Source: an uncultured beta proteobacterium
GTDB taxonomy: Bacteria > Pseudomonadota > Gammaproteobacteria > Burkholderiales > Burkholderiaceae_C
Assembly: GCA_903944555.1 (NCBI GenBank)
Contig: CAJASG010000172.1
Span: forward strand, 1 to 5,599
Reading direction: 5' to 3'
Length of the DNA: 5,599 nt
Position numbers and translations under genes: made by a program. Below, in pieces: positions 1 to 5,599 of this stretch. Position 1 is the stretch's first letter. Each line of letters starts with the position of its first letter. The notes under the pieces are model-generated. The model worked only from the letters and a program-made list of their open reading frames with translations, had not been told where the DNA came from and searched no databases.

Positions 1-1572
1 CGCGTTGGCTGTGTTTACATATTCGCTGTTCAAGCGCACAAAGCTGGTTCCAGAACCATTGGGCGTCGAAGGGCTCAGTGAATTGGTGCCATCGGTCACC
101 AACGTGAGATAGGAGTAACCGACCTTGGGTTTTAGGGTCAGAGTATTTCCTTTGGGAGTGGTCACCACCACGCGATCAAAGTAGGAGTTTCCGGTCCCAG
201 TTCCCGGTGCTCCACCAATACTGGTGACATCGTCAATGCTGACGTTGTAGCCCGTGCTGTAGTAGTTCCAGGCAGACTGGCTGAGCGTAATAAATTCTCG
301 CTTCTGGTGATAGGCGGAGACACCGCCAGGGTAGGTGTACTGATTACCAATTTGTTTGAGCTTCCCATCGGTGTCCAGGCGCAATACAAACGTATCAAAG
401 GTTTCGTTGCCGGCCGCGGTTTTACTCTTGTAACCCACCACGATGTCACCGTTGGCCCGCGTAAATTCATACGTGCCTTGGCTGAATATGACGTTGTTCG
501 CACCTTCTTTGAACAGGCCTGAAAACGCGCCTCTATCGTTGGCGTTGCGGCCAACCAATCCGCCATTGGATTTGAAGTTCGCAGGATCATTGCCAAAAAA
601 CGCAGTGCGGCAGGCAGAATTCAAGACGTCTGCGGCGCTCCCTACCGACAACCTGTTGGGAGCCGTGCCCGACAAAGCACTGCTGACCCGACTCGCCAAT
701 GGCAACGCAAAGCAGGTGTTCAACTGTGTGATGTGCTCTGAAATCAAAGCCGATGTGCCGCTCACCACCAAATTACCGTTGGTGATCGCATTGACTCCAA
801 TGCTTCCACCCCCTACCGTTGTTGAGATGGCGTTGTTAGTTGTGATGGTGGCAATGGGATCTGTGTTGGAAAACTGAATCGTGGTGGGCGGCGTACTAAC
901 GGCTGCCTGAGTTTCCTTGATCCCCACTTCAATACTCGCCGTGGTCGCGCTTGCTGGAGTGATGGTGACCTTGATAGAGTCCAGCAGTCGGTCATAGCCG
1001 GTTCCGTCCACCGCGAAAGTTCCGGTCAATGGGGCGGTTCCAGCTGTGCCGGTGGCAGCCAATACCGGCCCCAAAATAGTTTGTACCTCAGTTACCTTTG
1101 CGGCCAATGTGGTTGCGTTAACCACCGTCGTTCCCTGTGCCAACTCGGTCGCAAGAGTCAAGGGGTTACCAGAGCTGCTCAGGCGTGACGCAATCAGGTT
1201 TGTGACCGGTGTGATATTGACGACTGCCGAGCTGCCCGTAGTGGACGGGACCACACTGACCAGGGACTCGACTGAACCATCGGCACTGGTACGGGATGCC
1301 GTAAGAATGAAGGGGGCTACCGCGCCACTCGCCAATGTAATGCTGTAGGTGCCATTGCTTCCCACCGCTGAACTGGTGCCAACGGTCTGCCCCCGGCTAT
1401 CGACCACGGTGATGACCGCATCGGTGAAGGCAGCCCCAACGGCGGCCGTTCCAGAGAGTATGGTAGATGTTCCTGATGCACTCCCACCTCCGCCCCCGCC
1501 ACCACAGCCAAATAGCAAAAGCACACCAGCACTGACAAGGGAAAGAGCGGTGGTGGTGAGAATCGTTTTCAT
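1..1572 (-). CDS. Secreted lipoprotein with Cys-polyglycine N-terminus and carboxypeptidase-regulatory-like domain (partial, C-terminus beyond left edge)
   Basis: Reading the minus strand from the ATG at 1572 gives 524 codons with no stop, so the gene continues past base 1. The start has a good ribosome site (AGGGG at 1583-1579, six bases before ATG). Residues 1-22 form a signal peptide (MKT, then a hydrophobic stretch) ending in Leu-Phe-Gly before Cys23, the expected lipidation site. Seven glycines (24-30) follow, a flexible tether common in betaproteobacterial lipoproteins. Residues about 38-118 look like a carboxypeptidase-regulatory/Ig-like beta-sandwich, followed by NITPVTNLIASR at 119-130. 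A DGTGYDRLLDSIKV segment lies at 189-202. Cys287 and Cys321 could form a disulfide. The remainder is rich in Gly, Thr, Ser and Asn and looks beta-stranded. Function is unknown; an outer-membrane-anchored, periplasmic or surface role is inferred. It is transcribed away from the two-component system and may be its target. Confidence is high that this is a gene, low on function. Confidence 0.88.
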   Translation of the reverse strand, partial: MKTILTTTALSLVSAGVLLLFGCGGGGGGGSASGTSTILSGTAAVGAAFTDAVITVVDSRGQTVGTSSAVGSNGTYSITLASGAVAPFILTASRTSADGSVESLVSVVPSTTGSSAVVNITPVTNLIASRLSSSGNPLTLATELAQGTTVVNATTLAAKVTEVQTILGPVLAATGTAGTAPLTGTFAVDGTGYDRLLDSIKVTITPASATTASIEVGIKETQAAVSTPPTTIQFSNTDPIATITTNNAISTTVGGGSIGVNAITNGNLVVSGTSALISEHITQLNTCFALPLASRVSSALSGTAPNRLSVGSAADVLNSACRTAFFGNDPANFKSNGGLVGRNANDRGAFSGLFKEGANNVIFSQGTYEFTRANGDIVVGYKSKTAAGNETFDTFVLRLDTDGKLKQIGNQYTYPGGVSAYHQKREFITLSQSAWNYYSTGYNVSIDDVTSIGGAPGTGTGNSYFDRVVVTTPKGNTLTLKPKVGYSYLTLVTDGTNSLSPSTPNGSGTSFVRLNSEYVNTANA

Positions 1573-1578
1573 AGTAAG

Positions 1579-1583
1579 CCCCT
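1579..1583 (-). promoter_or_regulatory. Ribosome binding site of the lipoprotein gene
   Basis: The minus-strand sequence AGGGG lies six bases upstream of the ATG at 1572. It fixes that start, which also gives a properly formed lipoprotein signal peptide. The competing minus-strand frame starting at 1642 has no such support. Confidence 0.7.
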
Positions 1584-1623
1584 GAAGTTCGCTTGATCGT
1601 ATCGATTGGCGTGAAAACCACCA

Positions 1624-1639
1624 TCCCATAAACATGGGA
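1624..1639. repeat. 16-bp inverted repeat, candidate operator
   Basis: TCCCAT at 1624-1629 and its perfect reverse complement ATGGGA at 1634-1639 flank a four-base AAAC centre. It sits mid-way between the divergent starts at 1572 and 1713. There is no adjacent T-run, so it does not look like a terminator. A binding site for a dimeric regulator, possibly the adjacent NarL-type protein, is inference. Confidence 0.45.
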
Positions 1640-1643
1640 CAAG

Positions 1644-1659
1644 CTTGGCGACCACCAAG
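1644..1659. repeat. Second 16-bp inverted repeat, candidate operator
   Basis: CTTGG at 1644-1648 and CCAAG at 1655-1659 are perfect reverse complements around six bases. The total span equals that of the repeat at 1624-1639, and the two centres (1631.5 and 1651.5) are 20 bp apart, about two helical turns. The arm sequences differ, so a single protein binding both is not assured. Arms of five bases can arise by chance. Confidence 0.35.
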
Positions 1660-1712
1660 TCAGCCCGTACCGCTATGCTCACCCCTATTGATTGAGAGGC
1701 CTGATCCCTTCT

Positions 1713-2432
1713 ATGTGGCGTGTATTGATAGTGGAAGACGATTTGTTGACCCGCGAATTTTTTGCAGGAAGCGTCGCGCGCTGCCCAACCCTTTCGCTGG
1801 TGGGTGCCGTCGGCACGGTGGCACAAGCTGACACCTGGCTGCGCAACAACCCAGATGGGCTGGATGTGTTGCTGACAGACCTGGGACTGCCCGATGGCAA
1901 CGGACTGGATGTCATCCGAACGGCCGTGGCGCTTAACCCTGCCTGTGAGCCGTTGGTCATTTCGATGTTTGGCGACGACGAAAGCGTGCTGGCCAGCATT
2001 GAGGCTGGCGCCTTGGGCTATATCCACAAAGATGCGACGCCTGACGATATTTCAAAGACTATCTTGGATATGCGCAACGGTGAGTCACCCATCTCACCCA
2101 TGATCGCCCGCAGGGTGCTTTCAAAGTACCGAATTTTCAAGGAAATAAGTGCTGCAATGCTCACAGATACTGCGCAACTAGCTATAAATAATATAGCAAT
2201 TCTCACCCCTTGTGAGATCGCACAGCGCAGTATTTTGTCCCCCCGCGAGCAGGAGGTTCTGTCACTGATCGCCCGGGGGTTTTCGTATTCCGAGATCGCG
2301 CGCTTGCAGGATTTGAGCATGCACACTGTACAGACACACATCAAGCGTCTGTACGCCAAGTTATCGGTGCACTCCAAAAGCGAAGCGGTTTTTGAAGCGA
2401 CGCGCATGGGGTTGCTGACTGGATCGCACTGA
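1713..2432 (+). CDS. NarL/FixJ-family response regulator (receiver plus LuxR-type HTH)
   Basis: This 239-residue cytoplasmic DNA-binding regulator is presumably phosphorylated by the kinase encoded next. The receiver domain (about 3-120) has the acidic pair Glu8-Asp9-Asp10, phospho-acceptor Asp56 in LLTDLGLPDGNG, Ser84 and Lys106, so the full active set is present. The C-terminal LuxR/GerE helix-turn-helix spans about 174-236: LSPREQEVLSLIARG, then SYSEIARLQDLSMHTVQTHI as recognition region, then KRLYAKL. ATG 1713 was chosen because it gives the usual MxxVLIVEDD start. A TTG at 1692 would add seven residues but has no ribosome site, and GAGAGG at 1694-1699 is somewhat distant from 1713. Oddity: the linker of about 50 residues between the domains is long, and its DNA (about 2140-2215) is visibly A+T-richer than the rest. 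Target genes are unknown; its own operon and the divergent lipoprotein gene are the natural guesses. Confidence 0.95.
   Translation: MWRVLIVEDDLLTREFFAGSVARCPTLSLVGAVGTVAQADTWLRNNPDGLDVLLTDLGLPDGNGLDVIRTAVALNPACEPLVISMFGDDESVLASIEAGALGYIHKDATPDDISKTILDMRNGESPISPMIARRVLSKYRIFKEISAAMLTDTAQLAINNIAILTPCEIAQRSILSPREQEVLSLIARGFSYSEIARLQDLSMHTVQTHIKRLYAKLSVHSKSEAVFEATRMGLLTGSH
2181..2197. repeat. A+T-rich 17-bp palindrome inside the regulator's linker coding sequence
   Basis: GCTATA (2181-2186) and TATAGC (2192-2197) are perfect inverted arms around AATAA. The element lies in the codons for the interdomain linker (about Ala157-Ala162) and contains several -10-like words (TATAAA, TAATAT). It could be an internal operator or promoter for the downstream kinase, or simply relaxed linker sequence. 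No matching -35 box was seen. Confidence 0.3.
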
Positions 2433-2448
2433 ACCCCATGAACAAGCC

Positions 2449-4302
2449 ATGCGTTTCACGGTAATTCATTGCTTCAAACGACTGCTGTTTTTGGGCGTGA
2501 TGCTTGCATTTTCTGCGGTTTGCAGTAAAGCCGAAACACTGGAGTTGCACAATGCATTGATTTACGCCACCGTCGACGGCAAAACGACCGAACAAAGCAG
2601 CAGTCTGCCCTACCACTGGGATCGCCACCATCCTGGGCTTGCGGGTGTAGCCACCTTTCACCTGTCCTTTGCGCTGAGTTCAGTCCCTGCGATTCCTTAT
2701 GGTCTTTACATCCCACGCTTGGGAAATGCGTACGAAGTTTGGCTCAATGGAGCCTTGATTCAGCGCAATGGCGACATGAATCGGGCCGGAGGCGCTGATT
2801 TCGCAAAGAGTCCTCGGCACATTGTTATCACACCCATGCTTTTAGGCTTGCAAAACGTGCTCCACATTGTGGTGCGTGCTGACGTCGGACGGCGGGCAGG
2901 TCTGGCCCCCATGGTGTTGGGCCCCTACGAAGAAACCTATCCCCTTTACCTGAGCGACTACCGTACGCGCAGCACGGGAACATTTGGCGTGGTCCTTTTG
3001 AGTTGCCTGATCGGACTGATTGCAATGGCTTTGTGGATGACGCAAGTTGAGAGGATTTTTTACACCACCCATCTGCAGCATACGGTGCGCGACAGGCTCT
3101 ATTTGTTTGCTGGCATCGCTGAGCTGTGTTGGACGATCCGCGTGTGCGACGCCATTCTGGAAACCCCTCCGCTCGTATGGCCGTGGTGGGGCGTCGTCAC
3201 GGTGCTCTCGTTGGCTGCATGGGTGGCGAGCATGATGCTGTTTTGTGTAGAACTCGCCAATTGGAGCCACTTGCCCGCCGCGGCTTGGCTGCGTCGCTGG
3301 TTATGGCTTGAGGTCACAGGAACTGCCGCAGCCGCGTCAATCGCCCTGGTTTTTGGATACCCGCTGGTTTTAACCGTTGCGTATGCCACTTTGGGAGTGA
3401 CTACTCTGGTCTTTTTGGCGTTCTACATTTGGAAAGCGGTCCATGGTGGCCTCTTTTTGCACAAAATCGTGGCGGGGACGCTGTTGCTCAATACGATGGT
3501 TGGTTTGCGTGACTGGTACATGTTTCGGGTCAGCGAGGCTTTTGGCGGAAACACATGGATGCGCTATAGCTCTATTTTGTTCGCATTGACCCTTGGGTAC
3601 GTGGTTATTTTGCGCTTTCGTGATGCCAGTGGACATGCACGCGATCTCCTTGTGACCTTGGAGAACCGCGTGGCTGAAAAGGAAAGCGAACTAAAAGCCA
3701 CCTACGACCATGTTGAAAAAATGGCCCGTGAGCAGGAGCGCGGGTTTGAACGCAGTCGCATCTTGCGGGACATGCATGACGGCGTGGGTTCCCACATCAG
3801 CGTTGCCATGCGGCAATTGCAGTCAGGCAAGGCCACCGATGGACAGGTGCTGCAAACCCTGCGCGAATCGCTGGACCATCTCAAGCTGTCGATTGATGCC
3901 ATGAACATGCCGCCTGGGGATATCACCGCCTTGTTGGCCAATATGCGCTACCGCCTCGAGCCACGTTTGAAGGCCGCAGAGATTCAACTGCAGTGGAGTG
4001 TGGACCTGATTGAGCCAACGCAGCGGCTTGACAACAACGCCATGCGGCAATTGCAATTCATGGTGTACGAGGCATTGTCCAATGTGCTGCAACATGCAAA
4101 GGCAAACAGCGTGCGCATCGAATTGTCCCAGGTGCCACAAGGCATCCGATTGCGTATCGTGGACGATGGCTGTGGCTTTGACGTCTCAACAGCACCCCAC
4201 AAAGGACTGTCCGCCCTGCGGGAACGCGCGACGGCAGTAGGTGGCACGGTCAGCATACACAGCGCACCCGGCAACACCGTGCTGGAAATTCTGCTGGCCT
4301 GA
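2449..4302 (+). CDS. Membrane sensor histidine kinase, HisKA_3/NarX-DesK type with periplasmic domain and about seven transmembrane segments
   Basis: This 617-residue protein is the likely partner of the preceding regulator. Residues 1-28 form a signal peptide (Lys-Arg at 10-11, hydrophobic core, Ser-Lys-Ala cleavage site). A periplasmic domain of about 29-175 includes GLYIPRLGNAYEVWLNGALI, which recalls the galactose-binding-like folds in front of 7TM-DISM receptors. Hydrophobic segments lie near 178-198, 217-236, 244-268, 284-302, 305-328, 335-352 and 370-390. A short charged, probably coiled-coil stretch (about 402-435) leads to the HisKA_3 box DMHDGVG with phospho-acceptor His443. The ATPase domain shows the N box with Asn545 (YEALSNVLQHAKA), G1 DDGCGFD (572-578) and GLSALRERA (586-594). 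The glutamine that acts in dephosphorylation in DesK-like kinases is replaced by Ser448-His449. The start is 16 bases after the regulator stop and lacks a clear ribosome site, suggesting translational coupling. The sensed signal is unknown. Confidence 0.93.
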   Translation: MRFTVIHCFKRLLFLGVMLAFSAVCSKAETLELHNALIYATVDGKTTEQSSSLPYHWDRHHPGLAGVATFHLSFALSSVPAIPYGLYIPRLGNAYEVWLNGALIQRNGDMNRAGGADFAKSPRHIVITPMLLGLQNVLHIVVRADVGRRAGLAPMVLGPYEETYPLYLSDYRTRSTGTFGVVLLSCLIGLIAMALWMTQVERIFYTTHLQHTVRDRLYLFAGIAELCWTIRVCDAILETPPLVWPWWGVVTVLSLAAWVASMMLFCVELANWSHLPAAAWLRRWLWLEVTGTAAAASIALVFGYPLVLTVAYATLGVTTLVFLAFYIWKAVHGGLFLHKIVAGTLLLNTMVGLRDWYMFRVSEAFGGNTWMRYSSILFALTLGYVVILRFRDASGHARDLLVTLENRVAEKESELKATYDHVEKMAREQERGFERSRILRDMHDGVGSHISVAMRQLQSGKATDGQVLQTLRESLDHLKLSIDAMNMPPGDITALLANMRYRLEPRLKAAEIQLQWSVDLIEPTQRLDNNAMRQLQFMVYEALSNVLQHAKANSVRIELSQVPQGIRLRIVDDGCGFDVSTAPHKGLSALRERATAVGGTVSIHSAPGNTVLEILLA

Positions 4303-4329
4303 TCCAAACCGGCACGCGCGCGGCCCCGT
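4303..4329. other. Short convergent intergenic gap without a recognisable terminator
   Basis: The kinase and rluE stops face each other across 27 bases. The stretch is G+C-rich (GCACGCGCGCGG) but has no stem followed by a T-run on either strand, so no intrinsic terminator can be supported. Termination may be Rho-dependent, or transcripts may overlap. Confidence 0.4.
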
Positions 4330-4890
4330 TCAAGCGACCGAGAGCTCCCGCCAGGCACCGGGCATCAGTGCTTCCAGTGTGTAGGGGCCAATAGCGGTGC
4401 GGATCAAGCGCAAGGTGGGCAAACCCACGGCAGCCGTCATTCTGCGCACCTGGCGGTTACGGCCTTCACGCAGGATCAGCTCAATCCACCCCGTAGGCTT
4501 GGCCTGGCGCTGGCGAATGGGCGGGTCCCGCGCCCAAAGGTCGGGCGGCACCTCCATGACCCGGGCACCTGCAGGCAGGGTCAATCCATCGTTCAGCTGC
4601 ACGCCATTGCGCAGCGCCTGCAGTGCGGCCTCATCCGGCACACCTTCGACCTGTGCCCAATAGGTCTTGGGCATTTTGAAGCGCGGGTCGGCAATATGGG
4701 CCTGCAATTTTCCGTCGTCGGTCAGCAGTAGCAGGCCTTCGCTGTCGGCGTCCAAACGCCCTGCCACGTACACACCTGGCAAATCGATGAAATCCTTGAG
4801 TCCACGCCAACGCCCTTCCGGGGTGAATTGGCTCAATACGCCATAAGGCTTGTTAAAGCCAATGAGACGTGAACGGTGCGCGGTATTCAT
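4330..4890 (-). CDS. rluE: 23S rRNA pseudouridine synthase, RluE-like (RsuA/RluB/E/F family)
   Basis: This 186-residue enzyme isomerises a uridine to pseudouridine in 23S rRNA; in E. coli RluE the target is U2457 in the peptidyl-transferase region. The sequence opens with [17 protein letters not shown], has the catalytic motif [14 protein letters not shown] with Asp47 as nucleophile, then [22 protein letters not shown] and [22 protein letters not shown]. This order and wording match E. coli RluE along most of the length. There is no N-terminal S4 RNA-binding domain, as expected for RluE and unlike RsuA, RluB or RluF. The start ATG (4890-4888) overlaps the TGA of the upstream PcaC-like gene as ATGA and lacks a strong ribosome site of its own, so it is probably translated by coupling. 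Its 3' end converges on the kinase gene with 27 bases between stops. Confidence 0.93.
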   Translation of the reverse strand: MNTAHRSRLIGFNKPYGVLSQFTPEGRWRGLKDFIDLPGVYVAGRLDADSEGLLLLTDDGKLQAHIADPRFKMPKTYWAQVEGVPDEAALQALRNGVQLNDGLTLPAGARVMEVPPDLWARDPPIRQRQAKPTGWIELILREGRNRQVRRMTAAVGLPTLRLIRTAIGPYTLEALMPGAWRELSVA

Positions 4891-5258
4891 GGTGTGCTGG
4901 CCACCACCTCGTTGGCGGTGCGAAACGCCTCCACTGAGGCTGGCACACCACAGTAAATGGCAGCGTGCAACAGCACTTCCTGAATCTCGGCCGCCGTGGC
5001 GCCATTGTTCAAAGCACCGCGCACATGGCCTTTGAGTTCGTTTTGCTTGCCCAACGCAGTGAGCATGGCCACGGTAATGAGGCTGCGGGTTTTCAGGTCT
5101 AGCCCTGGGCGCTGCCAGGTGTCGCCCCAGGCGGCGCGGTTAATGTGGTCCTGAATCGGCTGGGTAAAAGGGGTGGTATTGGCCTGCGCAGCCGCGACAA
5201 ATTGTTCGCCCATCACTTGTTTGCGGGTGGCAAGGCCTTGCTCGTAGGATGTGGTCAT
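4887..5258 (-). CDS. pcaC: Carboxymuconolactone decarboxylase family protein, PcaC-like
   Basis: This 123-residue protein matches gamma-carboxymuconolactone decarboxylase over its full length. Family landmarks are [14 protein letters not shown] (5-18), [13 protein letters not shown] (41-53), [14 protein letters not shown] (57-70), Glu74 and His78 in [13 protein letters not shown], and [15 protein letters not shown] (94-108). PcaC converts 4-carboxymuconolactone to 3-oxoadipate enol-lactone in protocatechuate degradation. The redox CxxC pair of AhpD-type relatives is absent, favouring decarboxylase-type chemistry. ATG 5258 was chosen over the in-frame ATG at 5282 because GAGAG lies just upstream and the resulting N-terminus matches known PcaC proteins. 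No other pca gene is in view, so the true substrate is uncertain; family members outside pca operons often have unknown roles. It overlaps rluE by four bases. Confidence 0.88.
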   Translation of the reverse strand: MTTSYEQGLATRKQVMGEQFVAAAQANTTPFTQPIQDHINRAAWGDTWQRPGLDLKTRSLITVAMLTALGKQNELKGHVRGALNNGATAAEIQEVLLHAAIYCGVPASVEAFRTANEVVASTP

Positions 5259-5325
5259 CGTGCTCTCAGTGTGTGGATGCAAAAAACCAGAAGGATAATG
5301 CTTTCAAACCACACAGGAGACACCC
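5259..5325. promoter_or_regulatory. Divergent promoter region between the PcaC-like and AhpD-like genes
   Basis: Sixty-seven bases serve two divergent genes. On the plus strand GATAAT (5294-5299) is a good -10 word but no fitting -35 was found. On the minus strand TTGAAA (5307-5302) is a good -35 word with only a weak -10. TGTGTGG at 5270-5276 and CCACACA at 5309-5315 are inverted arms separated by 32 bases, possibly a pair of half-sites for a shared regulator. Promoter assignments are tentative. Confidence 0.45.
5315..5320 (+). promoter_or_regulatory. Ribosome binding site of the AhpD-like gene
   Basis: AGGAGA lies five bases before the ATG at 5326, a near-consensus Shine-Dalgarno sequence that fixes the start of the downstream gene and suggests efficient translation. 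Confidence 0.8.
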
Positions 5326-5599
5326 ATGGCACGTTACCCCCTCCCCGAGATCAACAGCCTGCCCGCTGACATCCAGGCCAAAATTCTGGAAGTGCAAGAA
5401 AAGTCGGGCTTCGTCCCCAACGTCTTTCTGGCCTTTGCCCGCCGCCCGGCCGAGTGGCGCGCCTTCTTCGCCTACCACGATGCCTTGATGGTGCCCGAGT
5501 CGGTTGGGCGCACCAGCAGGCTGAGCAAAGGCGACCGCGAGATGATCGTCACCACCACCAGCGCCGCCAACCACTGCCTGTACTGCGTGGTGGCGCACG
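5326..5599 (+). CDS. AhpD-like, peroxidase-related enzyme of the CMD superfamily (partial, C-terminus beyond right edge)
   Basis: The frame is open from ATG 5326 to the end of the window, giving 91 residues. The N-terminus (MARYPLPEINSLP, then GFVPNVFLAFARRP) and REMIVTTTSAANHC match the group annotated as uncharacterised peroxidase-related enzymes. The redox motif CxxCxxxH is complete (Cys84, Cys87, His91 in HCLYCVVAH), falling just before the cut. In AhpD the two cysteines reduce a partner peroxidase or peroxide and the histidine assists, so a thiol-based hydroperoxidase or disulfide-reductase role is plausible. The usual length is about 180-200 residues, so roughly half is missing here. 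It is divergent from the PcaC-like gene, a member of the same fold lacking the cysteines. The substrate is unknown. Confidence 0.88.
   Translation, partial: MARYPLPEINSLPADIQAKILEVQEKSGFVPNVFLAFARRPAEWRAFFAYHDALMVPESVGRTSRLSKGDREMIVTTTSAANHCLYCVVAH

Larger units (their letters stand above)
1573..1712. promoter_or_regulatory. Divergent promoter region between the lipoprotein gene and the two-component system
   Basis: These 140 bases separate two divergently transcribed genes and must hold promoters for both, unless the regulator is read from elsewhere. No convincing sigma-70 pair was found on either strand. A weak -10-like TATGCT lies at 1674-1679 on the plus strand and a weak TACGAT on the minus strand near 1600. 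The centre holds two inverted repeats (listed separately) and a repeated TTGGCG/ACCACCA word pair (1606-1611 with 1617-1623, and 1645-1657). The position is as expected for operators acting on both genes. Confidence 0.5.

Noticed and set aside
162..1348. Several open frames of 60-144 codons on both strands (307-522, 443-877, 1046-1348 plus strand; 162-596, 813-995 minus strand)
   Set aside because: They lie over the continuous lipoprotein frame, which has a signal peptide, a ribosome site and family-like sequence. The shadow frames have none of these and no recognisable domain.
1397..1642. Minus-strand 81-codon frame starting at 1642 across the lipoprotein start
   Set aside because: It is out of frame with the lipoprotein, has no ribosome site, and its product is rich in His, Trp and Arg with no domain, typical of a shadow frame.
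1692..1712. TTG at 1692 as start of the response regulator
   Set aside because: It would add seven residues before the usual receiver N-terminus and has no ribosome site upstream; ATG 1713 gives the standard start.
2512..2523. Lipobox at the end of the kinase signal peptide (Cys25)
   Set aside because: The residues before Cys25 are Ser-Ala-Val, which do not fit the Leu-x-[Gly/Ala]-Cys pattern; cleavage after Ser-Lys-Ala28 fits a normal signal peptidase.
4303..4329. Bidirectional terminator between the kinase and rluE
   Set aside because: The GC-rich alternating tract can fold only imperfectly and no T-run follows on either strand.
4330..4890. Assignment as RsuA or RluB
   Set aside because: Both carry an N-terminal S4 domain, absent here, and the sequence follows RluE in motif wording and in its lack of that domain.
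5259..5282. ATG at 5282 as start of the PcaC-like gene
   Set aside because: No Shine-Dalgarno sequence precedes it, and the extra eight residues are not part of the family N-terminus; ATG 5258 has GAGAG just upstream.
5266..5598. 110-codon minus-strand frame opposite the AhpD-like gene
   Set aside because: It is antisense to a clear coding sequence with a ribosome site and CxxCxxxH motif, and shows no domain of its own.

Overview
The window looks like a chromosomal stretch of a betaproteobacterium, most likely Burkholderiales/Comamonadaceae (Rhodoferax, Polaromonas or Acidovorax-like). This is inferred from moderately high G+C, the style of the Cys-polyglycine lipoprotein, the NarL-type regulator paired with a multi-pass sensor kinase, and the RluE and PcaC/AhpD-like proteins. 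No mobile element, RNA gene or CRISPR array is visible.

Layout. (1) Bases 1-1572, minus strand: the N-terminal 524 codons of a large secreted lipoprotein that runs off the left edge. The frame is open throughout and starts with a clear lipoprotein signal (Leu-Phe-Gly-Cys) followed by seven glycines. (2) Bases 1573-1712: a 140-bp divergent intergenic region with two 16-bp inverted repeats whose centres are exactly 20 bp apart. (3) Bases 1713-4302, plus strand: a two-component system, with a NarL/FixJ-type response regulator followed 16 bp later by a HisKA_3-type histidine kinase that has a signal peptide, a periplasmic domain and about seven membrane segments. (4) Bases 4330-5258, minus strand, convergent to the kinase: a PcaC-like carboxymuconolactone decarboxylase family gene and rluE, overlapping by four bases (ATGA). 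(5) Bases 5259-5325: a 67-bp divergent promoter region. (6) Bases 5326 to the right edge, plus strand: the start of an AhpD-like peroxidase-related gene, cut just after its CxxCxxxH motif.

How the parts may work together. The kinase should sense a periplasmic or membrane signal and phosphorylate Asp56 of the regulator. The lipoprotein gene diverges from the regulator gene across a region with paired dyads, so it is the obvious candidate target. That link is inference. On the right, two proteins of the same all-helical AhpD/CMD fold are transcribed divergently, one with and one without the redox cysteine pair. The PcaC-like gene is probably co-translated with the 23S rRNA pseudouridine synthase gene. 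No protocatechuate-pathway genes are in view, so a role in aromatic degradation is not supported by context.
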